From: Typha latifolia
Lineage: Eukaryota > Streptophyta > Magnoliopsida > Poales > Typhaceae
Direction of reading: 5' to 3'
Assembly: GCA_019914945.1 (NCBI GenBank)
Contig: CM034104.1
Coordinates: 12,636,046 to 12,700,045 of the forward strand
DNA: 64,000 bases
The position numbers and the translations under genes were made by a program. Below the pieces are notes generated by a model that was not told the DNA's origin, did not search any database, and was given only the letters and a program-made list of their open reading frames with translations. Below are positions 50,023-63,095 of this stretch, piece after piece; the stretch's first letter is position 1; every line of letters begins with the position of its first letter.

Positions 50023-50976
50023 TCAAGAGGGCAGCTCTTCCAGTGCGACTTCCTCTACGAGGGCAGCATGGGCGAGGTGGTTCATGGCCGGCATTTCGCA
50101 ACACTTGCAGGGCCGGATGACGGCGGGGCCGTGGCCTTGGGGCGGCTTCCGTGCGACGAGGACTGAGTTGATGACCTCGTCGGTGGGGTGGTAACTGACC
50201 AACAGCTCGAATCCCTTGAGGTCCTCGGGCTCGACGACGGGGTAGAGGAACGCGCGGGCGCCGTGCGCGCTCCGGGCGACCAGGGTGGCCCCGGGGGCCA
50301 TGTGGCGCAGGAGGTGCTCGATCACCCGGGCTTTCTCCTCCCGGTCCACCCCGACCAGCGCCGCCAGGAAGATGACGTCGTACCCGCCCAGGGCGTGCGT
50401 CACCTCCCTGACGTCAGCCGTGTGGAAGCTCATCCGGGGCCCGACGTCCGCGTCCGCCGCCACCAGCCGCCGCGCGCGGGCGTTGGCGGCCGCGGAGAGG
50501 TCGTAGTTGTGGAACCACGTGCCGCGCATGTGGCGGGAGGCGAGCACCAGGGAGCTCAGGGGGAGCGGGCCGGAGCCGACGAAGGCGACCCGGGCGGGCG
50601 TGCTTTGCACGTGCATGGAGAGCAAGTTATACTCCAAATGGCTGAGCTTCAGGTAGTTGGAATAGTAGGGGAATAAGTCGAGATGGTCGAGAGGGTTATC
50701 GTAAGAAGCTAAGATATCGGAGTAGTGGCTCTCTAGAAGGCCCTCGGCTTCGCCGCAGAGCTTGATGAGGTTCGACCTCATCTCCTGGACGCCATGGCTG
50801 AGCTCGGAGACCTCGACTGGGCTCGGGGGGATGCACGCGAGGACGAGCTCCGTAAAGAGGGCGTCCACTTCCTTGCATGGGCTTAGGCTTGGGAGCTTGG
50901 AGATGTTGTTGTAGATCTCGGTGATCTTCTCGACCAACAATATCTCCTCTTCTTGGTTACCCATGGTGATCCCCAT
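50023..50976 (-). CDS. NAS: Nicotianamine synthase
   Basis: Condenses three S-adenosylmethionine molecules into nicotianamine, the chelator of Fe, Zn and Cu in phloem and the precursor of phytosiderophores in grasses. Intact intronless frame of 317 aa, the usual NAS length (about 315-330). Landmarks: KITEIYNNISKLPSL near the N-terminus, FPYYSNYLKLSHLEYNLL, the SAM-binding VAFVGSGPLPLSSLVLA, FHNYDLS, DVIFLAALVG and SYHPTDEVINSVLVARK. The C-terminus has CKCCEM. Coding GC is far above the flanks, especially at third positions. The first ATG is followed three codons later by another (MGITMGNQ), both possible starts. No NAS paralogue is visible next to it. Confidence 0.96.
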   Translation of the reverse strand: MGITMGNQEEEILLVEKITEIYNNISKLPSLSPCKEVDALFTELVLACIPPSPVEVSELSHGVQEMRSNLIKLCGEAEGLLESHYSDILASYDNPLDHLDLFPYYSNYLKLSHLEYNLLSMHVQSTPARVAFVGSGPLPLSSLVLASRHMRGTWFHNYDLSAAANARARRLVAADADVGPRMSFHTADVREVTHALGGYDVIFLAALVGVDREEKARVIEHLLRHMAPGATLVARSAHGARAFLYPVVEPEDLKGFELLVSYHPTDEVINSVLVARKPPQGHGPAVIRPCKCCEMPAMNHLAHAALVEEVALEELPS

Positions 50977-51086
50977 GAACGAGCTGGTTAGCGTGCTTGG
51001 CTTGACTCGGCTTGGCTTGGCTTTGCTCGGCTCGGCTCGGCTCTCTACGAGGACGACTCTTAGAGGAATGGGAAGGTGGAGGAGAG

Positions 51087-51094
51087 CTTATATA
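51087..51094 (-). promoter_or_regulatory. NAS: NAS TATA box
   Basis: TATATAAG on the minus strand, 111 bases upstream of the ATG, the expected place for a short leader. Between them (about 50991-51052) lies a CGGCTTGG/CGGCTCGG pentamer-like repeat in the 5' UTR. Confidence 0.65.
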
Positions 51095-51099
51095 GGCAT

Positions 51100-54000
51100 C
51101 GAGATGTGGGCCAAAGTGGATAGGATAATGGAAAGTGTGTGCCTCCTTATACTTTTTGTTATATTATTTTATTTTAACAACTTTTTTATTTATAATTGAT
51201 TAGATTCGTGCTCCACTATCACGGTCGGCATCGCGACAAAATGTACTCTATATATTATGTCATTATCTAATATTACTTCAAACGCAATCTCAGATACACA
51301 CCAACGCATCATTATTTACACTCATCTTACGATCGTAATATCTAAGTCGTCGGATATGCACAATTCGATGCGTTGACGAGCATTTTACAGCAACCTACAT
51401 CGAATCCTTGCCCACAGAAACTAACTTAAGATATGAATATCACAACATCAATATTTTGTCGATGAATATCATCTTGGTGGTCAACTAAGATCTCAACGGT
51501 TGAGAACTGAGATAATGACGCCCTCGTGGGTGATGAGATGAATCGTGGTGTGCAATTATGTGGGTCCATGCTGATTTGGTCATCTACTATTTGCTTGCGT
51601 GATTAGGGAAGCCCTAGGATAACATTATAGCATAAGACTAGTTTATAATATTTATATATAGGATAGGGTTTATATATATATATATATATATATATGATTC
51701 GAGTACCTCTTTGGTTTCACACTTGGTATTAGGGAACAAAATTAATAGCATCAACTATTCACCCTTATAATATAAATAAAGTAGGAAAGAAAGGAAAAAA
51801 AAAATTAAAGAGAACAAACTAATTGATTGTACTTTTTAAATAGGTTAAGAGCCTACAGATTTGGAGTAGACCACAGTATTTATGTGAATATATATCTTGT
51901 TTAGTACCAATCATTGTTGACTTTGTAACATCAAGAAAAAGAAAAGGAAAAAAAAAGGATCAAGATTCCCCAAAATGAGGGATAAATAATTTGAAACTTA
52001 ATTTCGATAATTTTATTGGAGATTTGTGATGAAATAATCATGTGTGGATATGTGCATAAACCATTAATTAATCACTCATGTGAGAATAACTACGTAAACA
52101 CCCCCTAATTTTGGGGCAAAAATGGTGCAAAATTACGTATGACCCAATAAGGATGATGGTTTAATGCATGGCCCATCTCATCTCATCTCATGCTTTTCTC
52201 TACTATGCATGCGTCAAACATCATAAGGCCTCGAATATTTGCGTTCACACGAGAATGCAATTTGGCAAAAAAGAATCTTAGTCGTATTAATGAACTCAAA
52301 AAAGACATATATAATCTTATCATGGACAAAGAAATATCTTTTAGTAAGATTGGTTGCATGATCTCAACTTAGAAACCCATTTTGATATATATCACCTTGC
52401 ATGCTCTCATGGATCATTCTGAAGTCAGAAAGATCTTCATACCAGCTATGTTAGAACTCAAGCATTAGTAGGATTCATGTTAGTTTTATATTTCAATCAA
52501 CAAATTCTAAAGAAATGGAGATCAGAGCTAAAAGATCGTTGAGGACCCAAAAGAAGAATAGAAAACATAGGGCTTCTTCTTTGCTTTTAAGTGAAATCAA
52601 AAGGATTGGATTAAAATATTTAGGAATAATTTTGTTCCATATTTGATTATATATGCCTAAATATTTTTGTATAATGTTAAGATTTTCTTCAGTTTTCATT
52701 CTCAAAATTTATCATCGAGTCTTCATGCATGTTGACTTCGATTAGGTTAATCTTCCTACTTTCGTTTACCGATAGCAACAGCCAAAGCTTTCACTAAAAA
52801 GATACAAATATTACGATAATTATGTCTTTAATTCTCTTATACAAGATCATTCGCAAGCCAATGGGATAGTGCTTAGATAGTTAAAATGGCTCTTGGGTTC
52901 GAGTTTCAACGACATCGATTTAACTGAGCAGCATTAATTAAGTTCTCATGTATATATAAGATCACTTAGAAACGTAAATCTCCATTTTTCTAGTTGAAAA
53001 GAAGAAAAGAAATGCTGACCTAAAACTTAAATAACTTAACTTATGAAAATTAAACTAAAACAATGTTAGAAACTCTACCTCATAGGACCAAAAGACTAGG
53101 TTCACTAGCCATAATATGCTTTGAAGGATCAAAAGGTAAGTAAAAATAATCACTTCTTTACACTGTACAGCAGTAGCAACTTGGGATTTAACAAAGAAAA
53201 TAACAGCAATGCACCTTTTTCTAGTTATGAGGACATAATGTCCTCAAGTTTGATGATTGAGGATTAAAGTTGCTTTTAAAAAAACACTCAAGGTACTCCA
53301 CATAGGCAGCACTTCACATACATCAAATGTAGAATTAGAAGATACATTAAGTTCTACTTTTCTAGTTAACAAAGAACCTTAATTTCTATGTGAATAAAGC
53401 ATATATACTACATTGAATTATGTCCTGCAACTTTATGGTATCTAATCCTGATTCGTTTACACTAACTAAAGTAAGATTAAATATGTCTCTGATGACTATG
53501 ATCCATAAAGAGGGGAAAAAAGTGATTCTCATTTTAGATGGTCGAGAAAACACCATAATATATAAGAAAGAAAAGTTAAATATCTCTCTTCTAGAAATTG
53601 TTTTAACTAGATGTAATTAGACTCATTGCGTAAATTAATTCGATGGCTTTCAAGGAAGACAACCCTAATGATTGTATTAAAATATAAATGAATAAAATGA
53701 ATTTTTTATTAGTTTTAAGCTTTTAAAGTAGAGTAAAAAGCTTCTGAGTTTAAAATTTCATCATACCCATTTGCATTTTTAAAATATAAAATTTTCACCT
53801 ATTTAAACTAAAATTTATATCTTAGACTAAATGAACCTACTTTTAATCTTTCATGTCATTCATTGATCCAAATGAATTGGAAGTAGTACAATGTCATTAA
53901 TGAGATTCAAAACTCTATAGTAGTAGTAGTAGTAGTAGTAGTCCATATATGCCTTTTAAATTGGTGGATCTTCCAGGATAGATGTCTTGATGTTTTGAGC

Positions 54001-57000
54001 AATAATAGTGCTGGTACTGGAGAATGTTGACACTTGTCTCATCAGGGAGTGATGGATGGCATTAGATACATTGGGCCCATGCACACAGTGGGAAGTAAGA
54101 CCTCAACATTGGCCTCTTTCGCATGACAAGGCCTTGCAACTTGACCTGACCCAATACAAATTTCTTTCCTAAGATGCTCTTGGGGCCACTTAAAATCTGA
54201 GTTTTTAGCCAAAAATGAGACTCTCTTGGGGTCTGTGTTTTAATGAGTCCTACTGAATTGTTCAGCGATTTATATAAATAATTTATTTTTTATTAAAAAG
54301 CGGAGACTAGAAATGATCTGCTTGACGGGTTAGCGGTTCTTTAAGCGGCTTATGACATAGCAGCCGAGTAGGTCAAGACGAGACATAGGAATAGGAACCT
54401 GAGGGAGAGGCATGCAGTGGGAACCCAGACAAAAGAGAAGACATTAGACATCATCTGGTGTGGGTCAGCAGACAAGTAGACAATGAAGAAGAAGACGTCT
54501 AGGCATCGGATTAGCCTTTTATTTTTCTCTATCATGACGCAGAAATCGCATCGTCTCGATCTCTCTTTTTGGGTAGTGGTTGGATTCTTTAGATGAGGGA
54601 CATAATAGAGATGTCCTAATAGATGTGGACATCCTCTCCGTAATTGGCCTTCCATTTCGCAAATTGGCCACTTTGCTCCAAAGAAAAGGAGATAAAAATG
54701 CGACTACTCGATGCAGCAGTAGATGGACTTCAACAACAGTCTGGCTGCCTTTTTGCTGCTGCGTTTCTTCACCTCCCACCTCTCCTTTTATTTGCCATCA
54801 TAACCAGAGAAAGCAGTTAACTAATGGGGGCATGCCTTTCTATCTTGTCCTTTCAGAATTATAAAAAGACAATAATTCGTTCGTGCACATCTAACGGCCT
54901 TAGTCACACCTGAAAAATAGATTCAGAGGGAGGAGGCGTAAAATTAGAGCGAACATGATCGTATGCGATCAATAATTTGACACACATCTAGATAACATAC
55001 TCCGACCAAATTCCAATCCTTTCATGTAAAGCTCAGTGCTAATAGATCATTGGATGAGCTTCAAGTTTTTGAGTAGATTTGGATTATGAGATTATGAGAA
55101 TTAAGGAGGCATCTTAACTTGGTTATTCTTATTTCTTAAACTTGAATAAGATAGCTTAGTTAGTTAATAAAATATAGTGTTTAGTTGTAAATCGATTTAG
55201 TGATGTCATAATTACACTTGATGCGAAGAGAATGATTCAAATAATAATTAATTAAAATAATGCTTTTTTATTAATAAATATAAAATAATTGAATGGATGA
55301 GGACAGAAGGGAGAAGAAAAAGTTTAAGTTATCACTAATATCATTTTACCTTAAACCAGTGTTTGAACATAAAATCAGGTTACTATTCATTTATTTAGCC
55401 TCGTTCATCGAGGAATAAGAGTAACAGTAATATAGTTATTCTCATTTAAGGAATAAGAGAGCTTATACTACTATAAGGCTATACTGGTATTGCTTTATTC
55501 CACAATAAATTAGTTTAGGATCCAAACAGGGTTTAGATAACTTTATTCAAGTTCATGAACTTTGCTTCCTCAATTAATATCAGAATTCCAACCTCAATGA
55601 TAGATAAGACTCTAAAAGCAAAAGGTCAACTGTAAATGCTGATCAATTCATTTAGAACAGAAAAATAATGCAACAAAATGTATTTAAAAAAATCAAGATA
55701 AGCTCTGCTATACACTGTTCAGCTACAGTACAACCATTGATTTGATGGATGCCCACATTTCTTTTATTAGATGTGTACATTCACTAAGTGACAGACCAAG
55801 AGCTAGCTAATATTTTCTCAACAAAAAAATAAAATAAAAAACAGAGCTAGCTAATAATTTTGATTGCTTTATACAAAGATGCTGTAGTTTGGTCCAGGTT
55901 TCCAACATCATCTATATGTTTCAGAAACATCTACTCAAAAAATCTCCATTAGATCAAAATCACAAGCGATGGTATTTTAAAAAGAATGGCAGTTTTGTTT
56001 TCATGGTGTATATGTGAAAAAACAAAGAGAAAATTCTTCTTAGCTGTTCCAAAGGTCCAATAAACTTTTAATAGTACTTTGTTTCTGATGCATGATCCAT
56101 AGTTTGTGACTCAACATTATCAACCAAAATGCTCTGATGCAATGAAAGAATATTGCCATAGAATATATGATTAATGTATCTTTAGGGATATTTGCTAAAT
56201 TGCATTAGAAGAATTGCGAGTGTAACACAGTAGAAGGAAGCCCATATGGTGAGTTATATTGTCCTCTCTTTTTTCAGCATATCTAAATAGTGGTAACTAC
56301 TGTTTGACACTTTATAGCAAAGTTATGCTTTTCTTTGACACCACTATCATCAAAACATTTTCCAAACAAGATGTCAGATTGCAGCACAAGTCAAACAAGG
56401 AGTAATGCAACAAAAGAGTAGGAAGATTTCTGAATCTGCTATCAATGTAACACCATCAACCCTCTAAGATTTGTGTCAAATAAACAATAAAGGAGATTGG
56501 TATAAAAGCCACAAGGCCTGTATGAGGGTATAAGGGTTCTGTGTAAGTCCTCTAAACATGATGATGTGCATTTTACACTCCTATCAAACCCGAGGTTTTG
56601 TTGTACCTTGGCCATACAAAAGATAAGCCTCTGAATGTTAACTATCTAATCAATGAACCTAACTTCTAATTATGTAGATGCCTTGAAAAGTAGCTAATAT
56701 TGAGTAAAAGCCCAAATGCCGCTATCCAAATAGAAAGTATAGTATTTAATAGTTGTGGCATGAGTCCAGATCTCCATTGTAATGACTATCAGAAAGGGGC
56801 AATTCAAATATCAAGACTTTTATAAGCAAGGATAGTTTTGCACCTTGTAGAGGACAATGAAGTACATTGTGTATTTAGAAAGTTTTGGTGCATGCTGTTT
56901 GACAATTAGGTTGTGTTACACTTGATTCCAATAAGAATTTTATTATTCCTATCAATGAAATATTACAAACCACAAGGTATAGAAGACTGCTTTATTGATA

Positions 57001-58159
57001 GAATACACTAGGAAAAAATGATAATTTTATAATCGGTGCAGTGTCTCCCCCTTGTGATCTAAAAATGGCAGTGCAAATTCTCTCTTTGGCAGACCTCCAG
57101 TTCCCTCTTCAACGTATTCTAGCAATAGGCATATTAGGGTCTCAATGCTACCCCGTCTTACTTTCTTGGCATACTTATTTCACGATTTCCTTAAAGGCCA
57201 ATATAGAAATAGTTTGATCTGCGTCAGAGATTCAGAATGGCTATCAGATCATCTTTGATAGTGAACTCCTACATCAATGTTTAGCACAATTTCTAAAGCT
57301 ACATTTTGTAAGTAACTAACAAAAACATCTTGCAAAAAACTCTAGCAAAAATGATGAGAAGAGAGTGCAAAAGAGAAAAGTGGCTACAAGATAAAAGCAA
57401 TCACCAGAAGATTGTGTTGTGGTATTTTCTCGAATGCTTTATCTAGCAAAGCCTCAAACAGTTCATAAGTCATAAAATATGAGCAGCTTTGATCATGCTA
57501 ATGAGAATGTACAAGTATAGAGTACACAGCTTAACATTACCGTCGCTGATTATTAACGGTACATTTTGAAATTTAGTATGCATCTAGCAAATGCAAGATA
57601 TGATGTGAATTAGTTTGTTTCAGTATATTTAGAGATATCTTTGCCAACAGTGAAAACCAACTAACATGAAGACTTTATAGATGGTATATTAAATGAGAAA
57701 TGAAAGGAAAAAAAATGAATAGTACACGGACAACTTCCAAATCCATGTCCAAATAGATTGAGCAGGTACCAAATACTTGTTTCTAGCTGAAAAAGGGAAA
57801 AGAGAAAAGAGAAAGGTAGAACGCTATTTGATATCCATGCATGTTTATAACCTGTGGAGACAAGATGGATTCTAGAGAAGCATAATTTGAGCAAATTTAC
57901 CTCTAGATAGTACATCACCCCCAAATCTTCTCTGTGTGAGTAATAATATAAATTTTGGAATAAAGGACATTGACACTCCATAGAGTCAAAACATGATAGG
58001 ATTAATCATCAAAAGGCCTAGGAGAAGATAGCTTGAGCATTAACCATAAAACAAGTATTCCCTAGTAAAGGATAGATGAGATGTTCAAGAAATTTTTAAT
58101 AATCTTAGTAAGCATAACAAAAGGGAAAAGAATCAATTAACTTATAGAAATATAAGGAA
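51100..58159. other. Gene-poor intergenic region
   Basis: About 7 kb without a convincing exon on either strand. It contains a TA tract (about 51667-51695), a (TAG)n tract (53917-53942), a tRNA B-box-like GGGTTCGAGTTTC near 52892 and a possible MITE near 55110-55530. A modestly GC-richer stretch at 54350-54790 has overlapping short frames that I could not match to a family. Confidence 0.55.
55110..55530. mobile_element. Possible AT-rich MITE
   Basis: The right end carries GGATCCAAACAGGGTTT, a common type of plant MITE terminus, and the body has TTATTCTTATTCC-like motifs repeated in inverted sense. The left end and target-site duplication are not defined. Confidence 0.25.
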
Positions 58160-61100
58160 TTACCATAACAATGACCTTGGTGCTGAATGAGATCCATCCA
58201 GGAGGTCTGAACTTTCCAGAGCAGCTCCACCTCCACTAGGTGACAGGGTATTGTTTTTCGTATCTGCTGCAGCTTTACCACTGGAGGCACCAAGATCTGA
58301 AAGTTCATCAGGATTGTTCACACAGTACTTCCGCAGCCACCTATCAGTCTCCCAAAGGACATGCATAATGCTCTCTCTAGCAGAATAACCGTGACTCTCG
58401 AAGGGAAGAATCACTAATCGGCAAAGTGCTCCATGGCCTTTCAACGCATTAAAAAACCGATCCGACTACAAATATTATGAGATCATTTCATAGTTTTAAT
58501 CAGATCTAGCTGAAGTTACAATAAAAAAGATTCAAGCAATGCAAGATAAAACAACACAGCAGTATTAGTCAAGAAGTTAATATCAGTATTTTGGAAACAA
58601 TGACAAATAAAATGTTTAGAACTAGAAAAGGGTAGAAGGTATGCAAGAGAATTACATAATATAAAAAAAATGATCATATTCAAATCTTATAGATAGGAAA
58701 TTGAGAAAAAATTCAGAACAACCTAAAACAAGAAATATGAAAAAACACATACATAGAACTTCAAAATCCCAGCTCCTGATCTAATTGGTTTACATCACAT
58801 TAACATGACTAATTTCTTTCTTCAGCCGGAAATACTATTATACAGCTCTTCTTTGAACACTAGATGGATCACAACTTGCAGCAAATCATCAACGCCACCA
58901 TCTAAAAATCAATTTTGAATGAAATTATTGTGGTAAGTGAGATGAGAAGGGTTTAGTGGTATAGAAGATAACCTGTAAGGAAGCTCATTGGAAAGGGCAC
59001 TAGTGTAGTGTATTTGACATGTGTCAGGATGGTCACGCATAAGGTATTTCACTGATATTACGCATCTCAGAAACACATGCGCATGGACCATAAATAGTGT
59101 AATTGATTGACATACAGTTTACAAGTGACTAAAATTGATAACTTGATACAATGTTTATCACACAATATCTTCCATAAAGATAACGAAGGGGCATTTTAAT
59201 CTTAAGAGCATTCTTCATGGAAAAGTTTTGGTGTTTAAAAGAATATGATTTAGTTGATGAGATGTCTTGAATGACAATACATAAAATAAATGGTGCGAGC
59301 CAGGAGATTTAAAAAAAAAAAACATGGTTCCAAGTTTCGGCCGATCCGGATCCATGGCCGAGACCAGTCTAGTGACTGATTTCGGCCATGTATCAACCAG
59401 ATCGGCCGATACATGATCCGTATTGGGTCGGGATCGACTGATACAGGCTCAACTTCTCTTTTCTCTCACTCCAGCTCTTTTCTCTCCCTAATTTTTTTTC
59501 ATTTCTTCTCTCACTGGTGCCCCATCTCTCTCATTTCTCTCTACTCTCTCCCTCTAGTGTCTCCCTTTCCTCTTCTTCTTCCTCTCTTTCTTTTCGCTAC
59601 TCACTCTCGTCTCTCTCTCCTTCAATCTCTGGTACTGCAGCAGAAAATCTGTTGTAGTAACAGAGAGTGAGATAGAGAGACGAGAGTGAGAGAGTGGAGA
59701 GTGAGAGAGAAAGAGAGAGATTGAGAGAAAAATAAAATGGAGAGAAGAAGTGAAAAAAAAAATCAGAGAAAAAATTAGTAAGAGAGAGGGAGGAAAAGAG
59801 AGATTGAGAGAGAAAGAGAAGGAAGAGAGAAGAAATAAAAATAAATAAATTTGCCTTGTGGCAATAAGAGAGAAAAGACGAAAGAAAATTAGAAAAAAAT
59901 AAATTTGACATAGCAATAATAGAGAAAGGGAGGAAAAAAGAGAGAAGGGGAAAGAGAAGAGAGAGTTAACTCGGCATTCATCAAAGTTTTGAATAAGTTA
60001 ATATAATTTTTAAGTTTTAAACTTCGTATGTGAATAGTTCTTATTTTATTATCATTTTTCTAAATTTTTAGAAATTTTCTCATATTTTTAAATAATATTT
60101 AAATTTTATATGATTAAAAAATAATCCGATCCGATATGGGCAGCTAATACCGTTGATAAGTATCGTTTTCAGGATAGCCGGTCCCGATCCCGATACCGAG
60201 TTTTAGAATCTTGAAAAAAAAAAGTAACAGTTTGCCTCTAATGAGTATTTTTATTATCAATAATTATTTAAAACTATGTCTGATGAGTATTTTCAACTTC
60301 GACATATAAATTGGTCAAATATAATAAAACAAACAATAATTTTAATTTAAACATAATCATAAAGGAGTAAATGAATTTAGGCATAACCATAAGGGGGTTA
60401 AATAAATTTCCCCAAAATAAATTCACTAAGATGAAAATATGCTGCTAAAAGTTGGCTATTTAAAACAAAATTGTTTTGGCATCCTGACACTGACCACATA
60501 TCTTAAGTGTATTGCAATATCAGAACAAGTTCTCTTCAAAATCTGACTTGTCTGGTCCTTCTGGGAGTTATCCATTAAAATGATTACCTCCTGACATCAT
60601 CATTAACTTTAAGGAGGTTCATCCTTTAGTCACAATCTCCTAATTTTTGTCATATCCTTTTCACAATTTGTGAAAAACTCTCCCTATGATAATAGTAAAC
60701 CCAAATTCATTCAACAATGAAGGGTACCAAAAATAAGCTACAAAATAATTTCAGGCTCCAGCTAGTACTGTATAACAGCATAGCAATCCCCTTACCTGCA
60801 TTGTTAATGTTCCAGAATTGTTGTCTTCTTCTCCATGTACAAGTAAAATTGGTTTCTTAATTTTGTTAGCTGACATGAAAGGACTCATCTCAACATAGAT
60901 ATTAGTGGCCTCCCAAAGTGTTCGGTCTTCATTCTACAGGCACAATATTGGCAGTTAATAAAAACTTATAAATAAAATTTCTGAGAATGTATGCAGTAAA
61001 GAGATAATTCTCATAATGAGCATTAAAAGGATGGAACCTGAAATCCAAAGGGAGTTAGTGTCCTATTGTAAGCTCCAGAACGAGCAATCCCACAGCTAAA

Positions 61101-61431
61101 AAGATGGGGAGCATGTGCTAAGAGATTAGCGGTCATGAATGCCCCGTAAGAATGACCACCAACAGCAATTTTATTAGGGTGAGCTACCTAAAAAATAAGG
61201 TTATTCAGATTACGAATGCAAAAGCATAAGCGCAAGTACAGTAAGAAATAGGAAAAATAACTAACCCCTCTCCTTATAACTTCCTCAACTGCAGCCTCTG
61301 CACTGGCAACTAACTGCTCTACATACCTGCAAAACATTAAATCAGATCACCATGAGAACTGAAGAAGAAAATCCTTTCAAGTTTCAACTATTTATGTTCT
61401 CAACTTCTATACTTGAGCAACATTTACCCAC

Positions 61432-61472
<41 letters not shown>

Positions 61473-62636
61473 AAATAGATAGTATATATGTTTTGCCTAA
61501 ACATCACTATATGGTTTCTGTTGCTTCTGTTGACAGTAATCTGTATTAAACTGTACTTATCTTAACACATCAGAAAGGGGGAAACTACACTTTCTGAGAA
61601 AATAAGAGGCACAGATGACAAGCAAATTTTAGTAATATCATTAAATATTTCAGGGTTATTGTATATCACCACCTACTTTTTTCAGTATTACTGCAGAAAA
61701 ACTCCTCCTTGTTACATCTTTGTAAAACAATTTCTTTTGACTTTTGAGATATATTTGCATTTTGCAAAGTACCATCTCCTTGTGGTTTATAAATATAACT
61801 TGTGAATTGCCAAAAAAAACCAATTTCCAAATATATAAAACAAGGACTTCTTACCGCAACAAGACTAAAATACAGGTGGTGATAAAAGAAGGAAGCCCTA
61901 TATTTCAGTATGTTGCATACACAAGACATTCAAAAGGGAAACAAACATAAACCTAGGAACTGTTAGGAAATAAAGGAGCTGAAGTGCTGAACTCATGTAA
62001 AGTCTGGAAAAATAAGAAATTTTGACACGATAGTTACTCATTTGCTATTCAGTATCAAACTTATGCGAGTGATCATGAGTATATTAGTAGATATTACAAT
62101 AATTCTAAGCAATCCACGACCAGAAAACTAACAACAGTAAACATGTATTATACCCTTGATGACTTGAAAAGGTAAGGATAGTAAAGATATAATGAGCTGC
62201 TAAGGAAAACCAAGTTCAGAAAGAAAACAGTAAACAGCAGATTCCCATAAGGTGGTCGAACAAGATGGAAAACTTCTCTTGTAGGAGCACTCGTATAACT
62301 GTACATAGTGATCATCCTTGAGGCAATCTAAGATTCAAAGTCCAATGCAACTTTCGAGTAGCAGGATATCCAGGAAATTTTTATTACTATTTGAAACTTC
62401 ACCAAGATAACCATACTTCAGTGTACATGCATATGGAGTACCATGATGATTAGTTGAGACAAGAAGATAAATATGAGCAGAAAACGACGGGGCTAATATC
62501 CATGTATATATAAATATATGTGTAAACACCCACATACATTTATATATACATATATGATGGTAAGAAATACCTATCATTTGCCTCTTCATCACCTTCACCA
62601 ATTATAGGGATTGTTGGGCCAGATAAAATTGCGAAT
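58160..62636 (-). CDS. CGEP: Chloroplast glutamyl endopeptidase (CGEP), C-terminal part, truncated by window edge
   Basis: Prolyl-oligopeptidase-like (S9D) serine peptidase of the chloroplast stroma that cleaves after Glu. Visible minus-strand exons: 62636-62571, 61326-61266, 61187-61038, 60933-60796, 58465-58160; all join in frame and upstream exons must lie beyond base 64000. They encode the alpha/beta-hydrolase catalytic half: FAILSGPTIPIIGEGDEEAN, YVEQLVASAEAAVEE, the nucleophile Ser in VGGHSYGAFMTANLL, the Asp in ILLVHGEEDNNSG, and the His in LPFESHGYSARESIMHVLWE. A low-complexity Ser/Gly tail ends PRSLLW, close to the Arabidopsis CGEP end. The last intron (58466-60795) and the one upstream of 62636 carry TIR-element insertions. 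Confidence 0.93.
59325..60213. mobile_element. Foldback TIR element with long polypyrimidine/polypurine inverted arms
   Basis: About 890 bp in the last CGEP intron. The ends are inverted and GC-rich: left TTCCAAGTTTCGGCCGATCC; the reverse complement of the right end reads TTCTAAAACTCGGTATCGG. Flanking A-runs (59311-59322, 60214-60223) could hide a 9-10 bp target-site duplication. The centre is a hairpin: CTCTGGTACTGCAGCA faces TGTTGTAGTAACAGAG around 59645. On its left are about 190 bp of TC-rich DNA and on its right about 300 bp of GA-rich DNA. Long frames across it are low-complexity and not genes. Mutator-like or foldback class is an inference. Confidence 0.6.
61434..61470. repeat. (GA)n microsatellite
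   Basis: About 18 GA units in the CGEP intron between 61327 and 62570. Confidence 0.95.
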
Positions 62637-63095
62637 CTGCAAGATAAAAAATTAAAATTTTGTTGCAGGTAAACAAGCATACACTTCATTAATAACACAT
62701 CACAAATGAATGTTACCTTTGATTCTCAAAACAGAGAGAACAAAGCTTCTTCATAAACCAACTAGTAGGCAAGCACAATCTTGAAAAATATGAACTCAGT
62801 TTCTATTTCCAAATATGGCATGAACTTGAGAAGACCAAAATAGATTTTCATTGTTTGGACTTTGGACCACTAAATGCAGATAGACTCAACTCGTTTCTTC
62901 TTTCATATAAAAAGTATCTTGATAACTTCATCTAGATAAATTTATCTTGGTAAGAATCTACTAAGTGATTGATTACAATAACAAGCATTTGCATGTACAC
63001 TCAGTACGGATATAATAAATTATTTGTTTGTTTGATCTAGATAAAAGTAAACTTGATTAAGATCTTTATTGATTAAGTAACAATAGTTATGAGCA

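Noticed and set aside
50188..50676. 162-codon plus-strand frame
   Set aside because: It lies antisense within the NAS coding region; the Gly/Glu/Arg/Val-rich translation reflects GC-rich codons of NAS, not a gene.
54350..54864. Overlapping frames of 86-101 codons on both strands
   Set aside because: No recognised domain, no splice-consistent continuation; probably chance in a slightly GC-richer patch.
59413..59916. Long overlapping frames rich in Ser, Leu, Phe on both strands
   Set aside because: They fall on the TC/GA-rich arms of the foldback element; low-complexity translation only.
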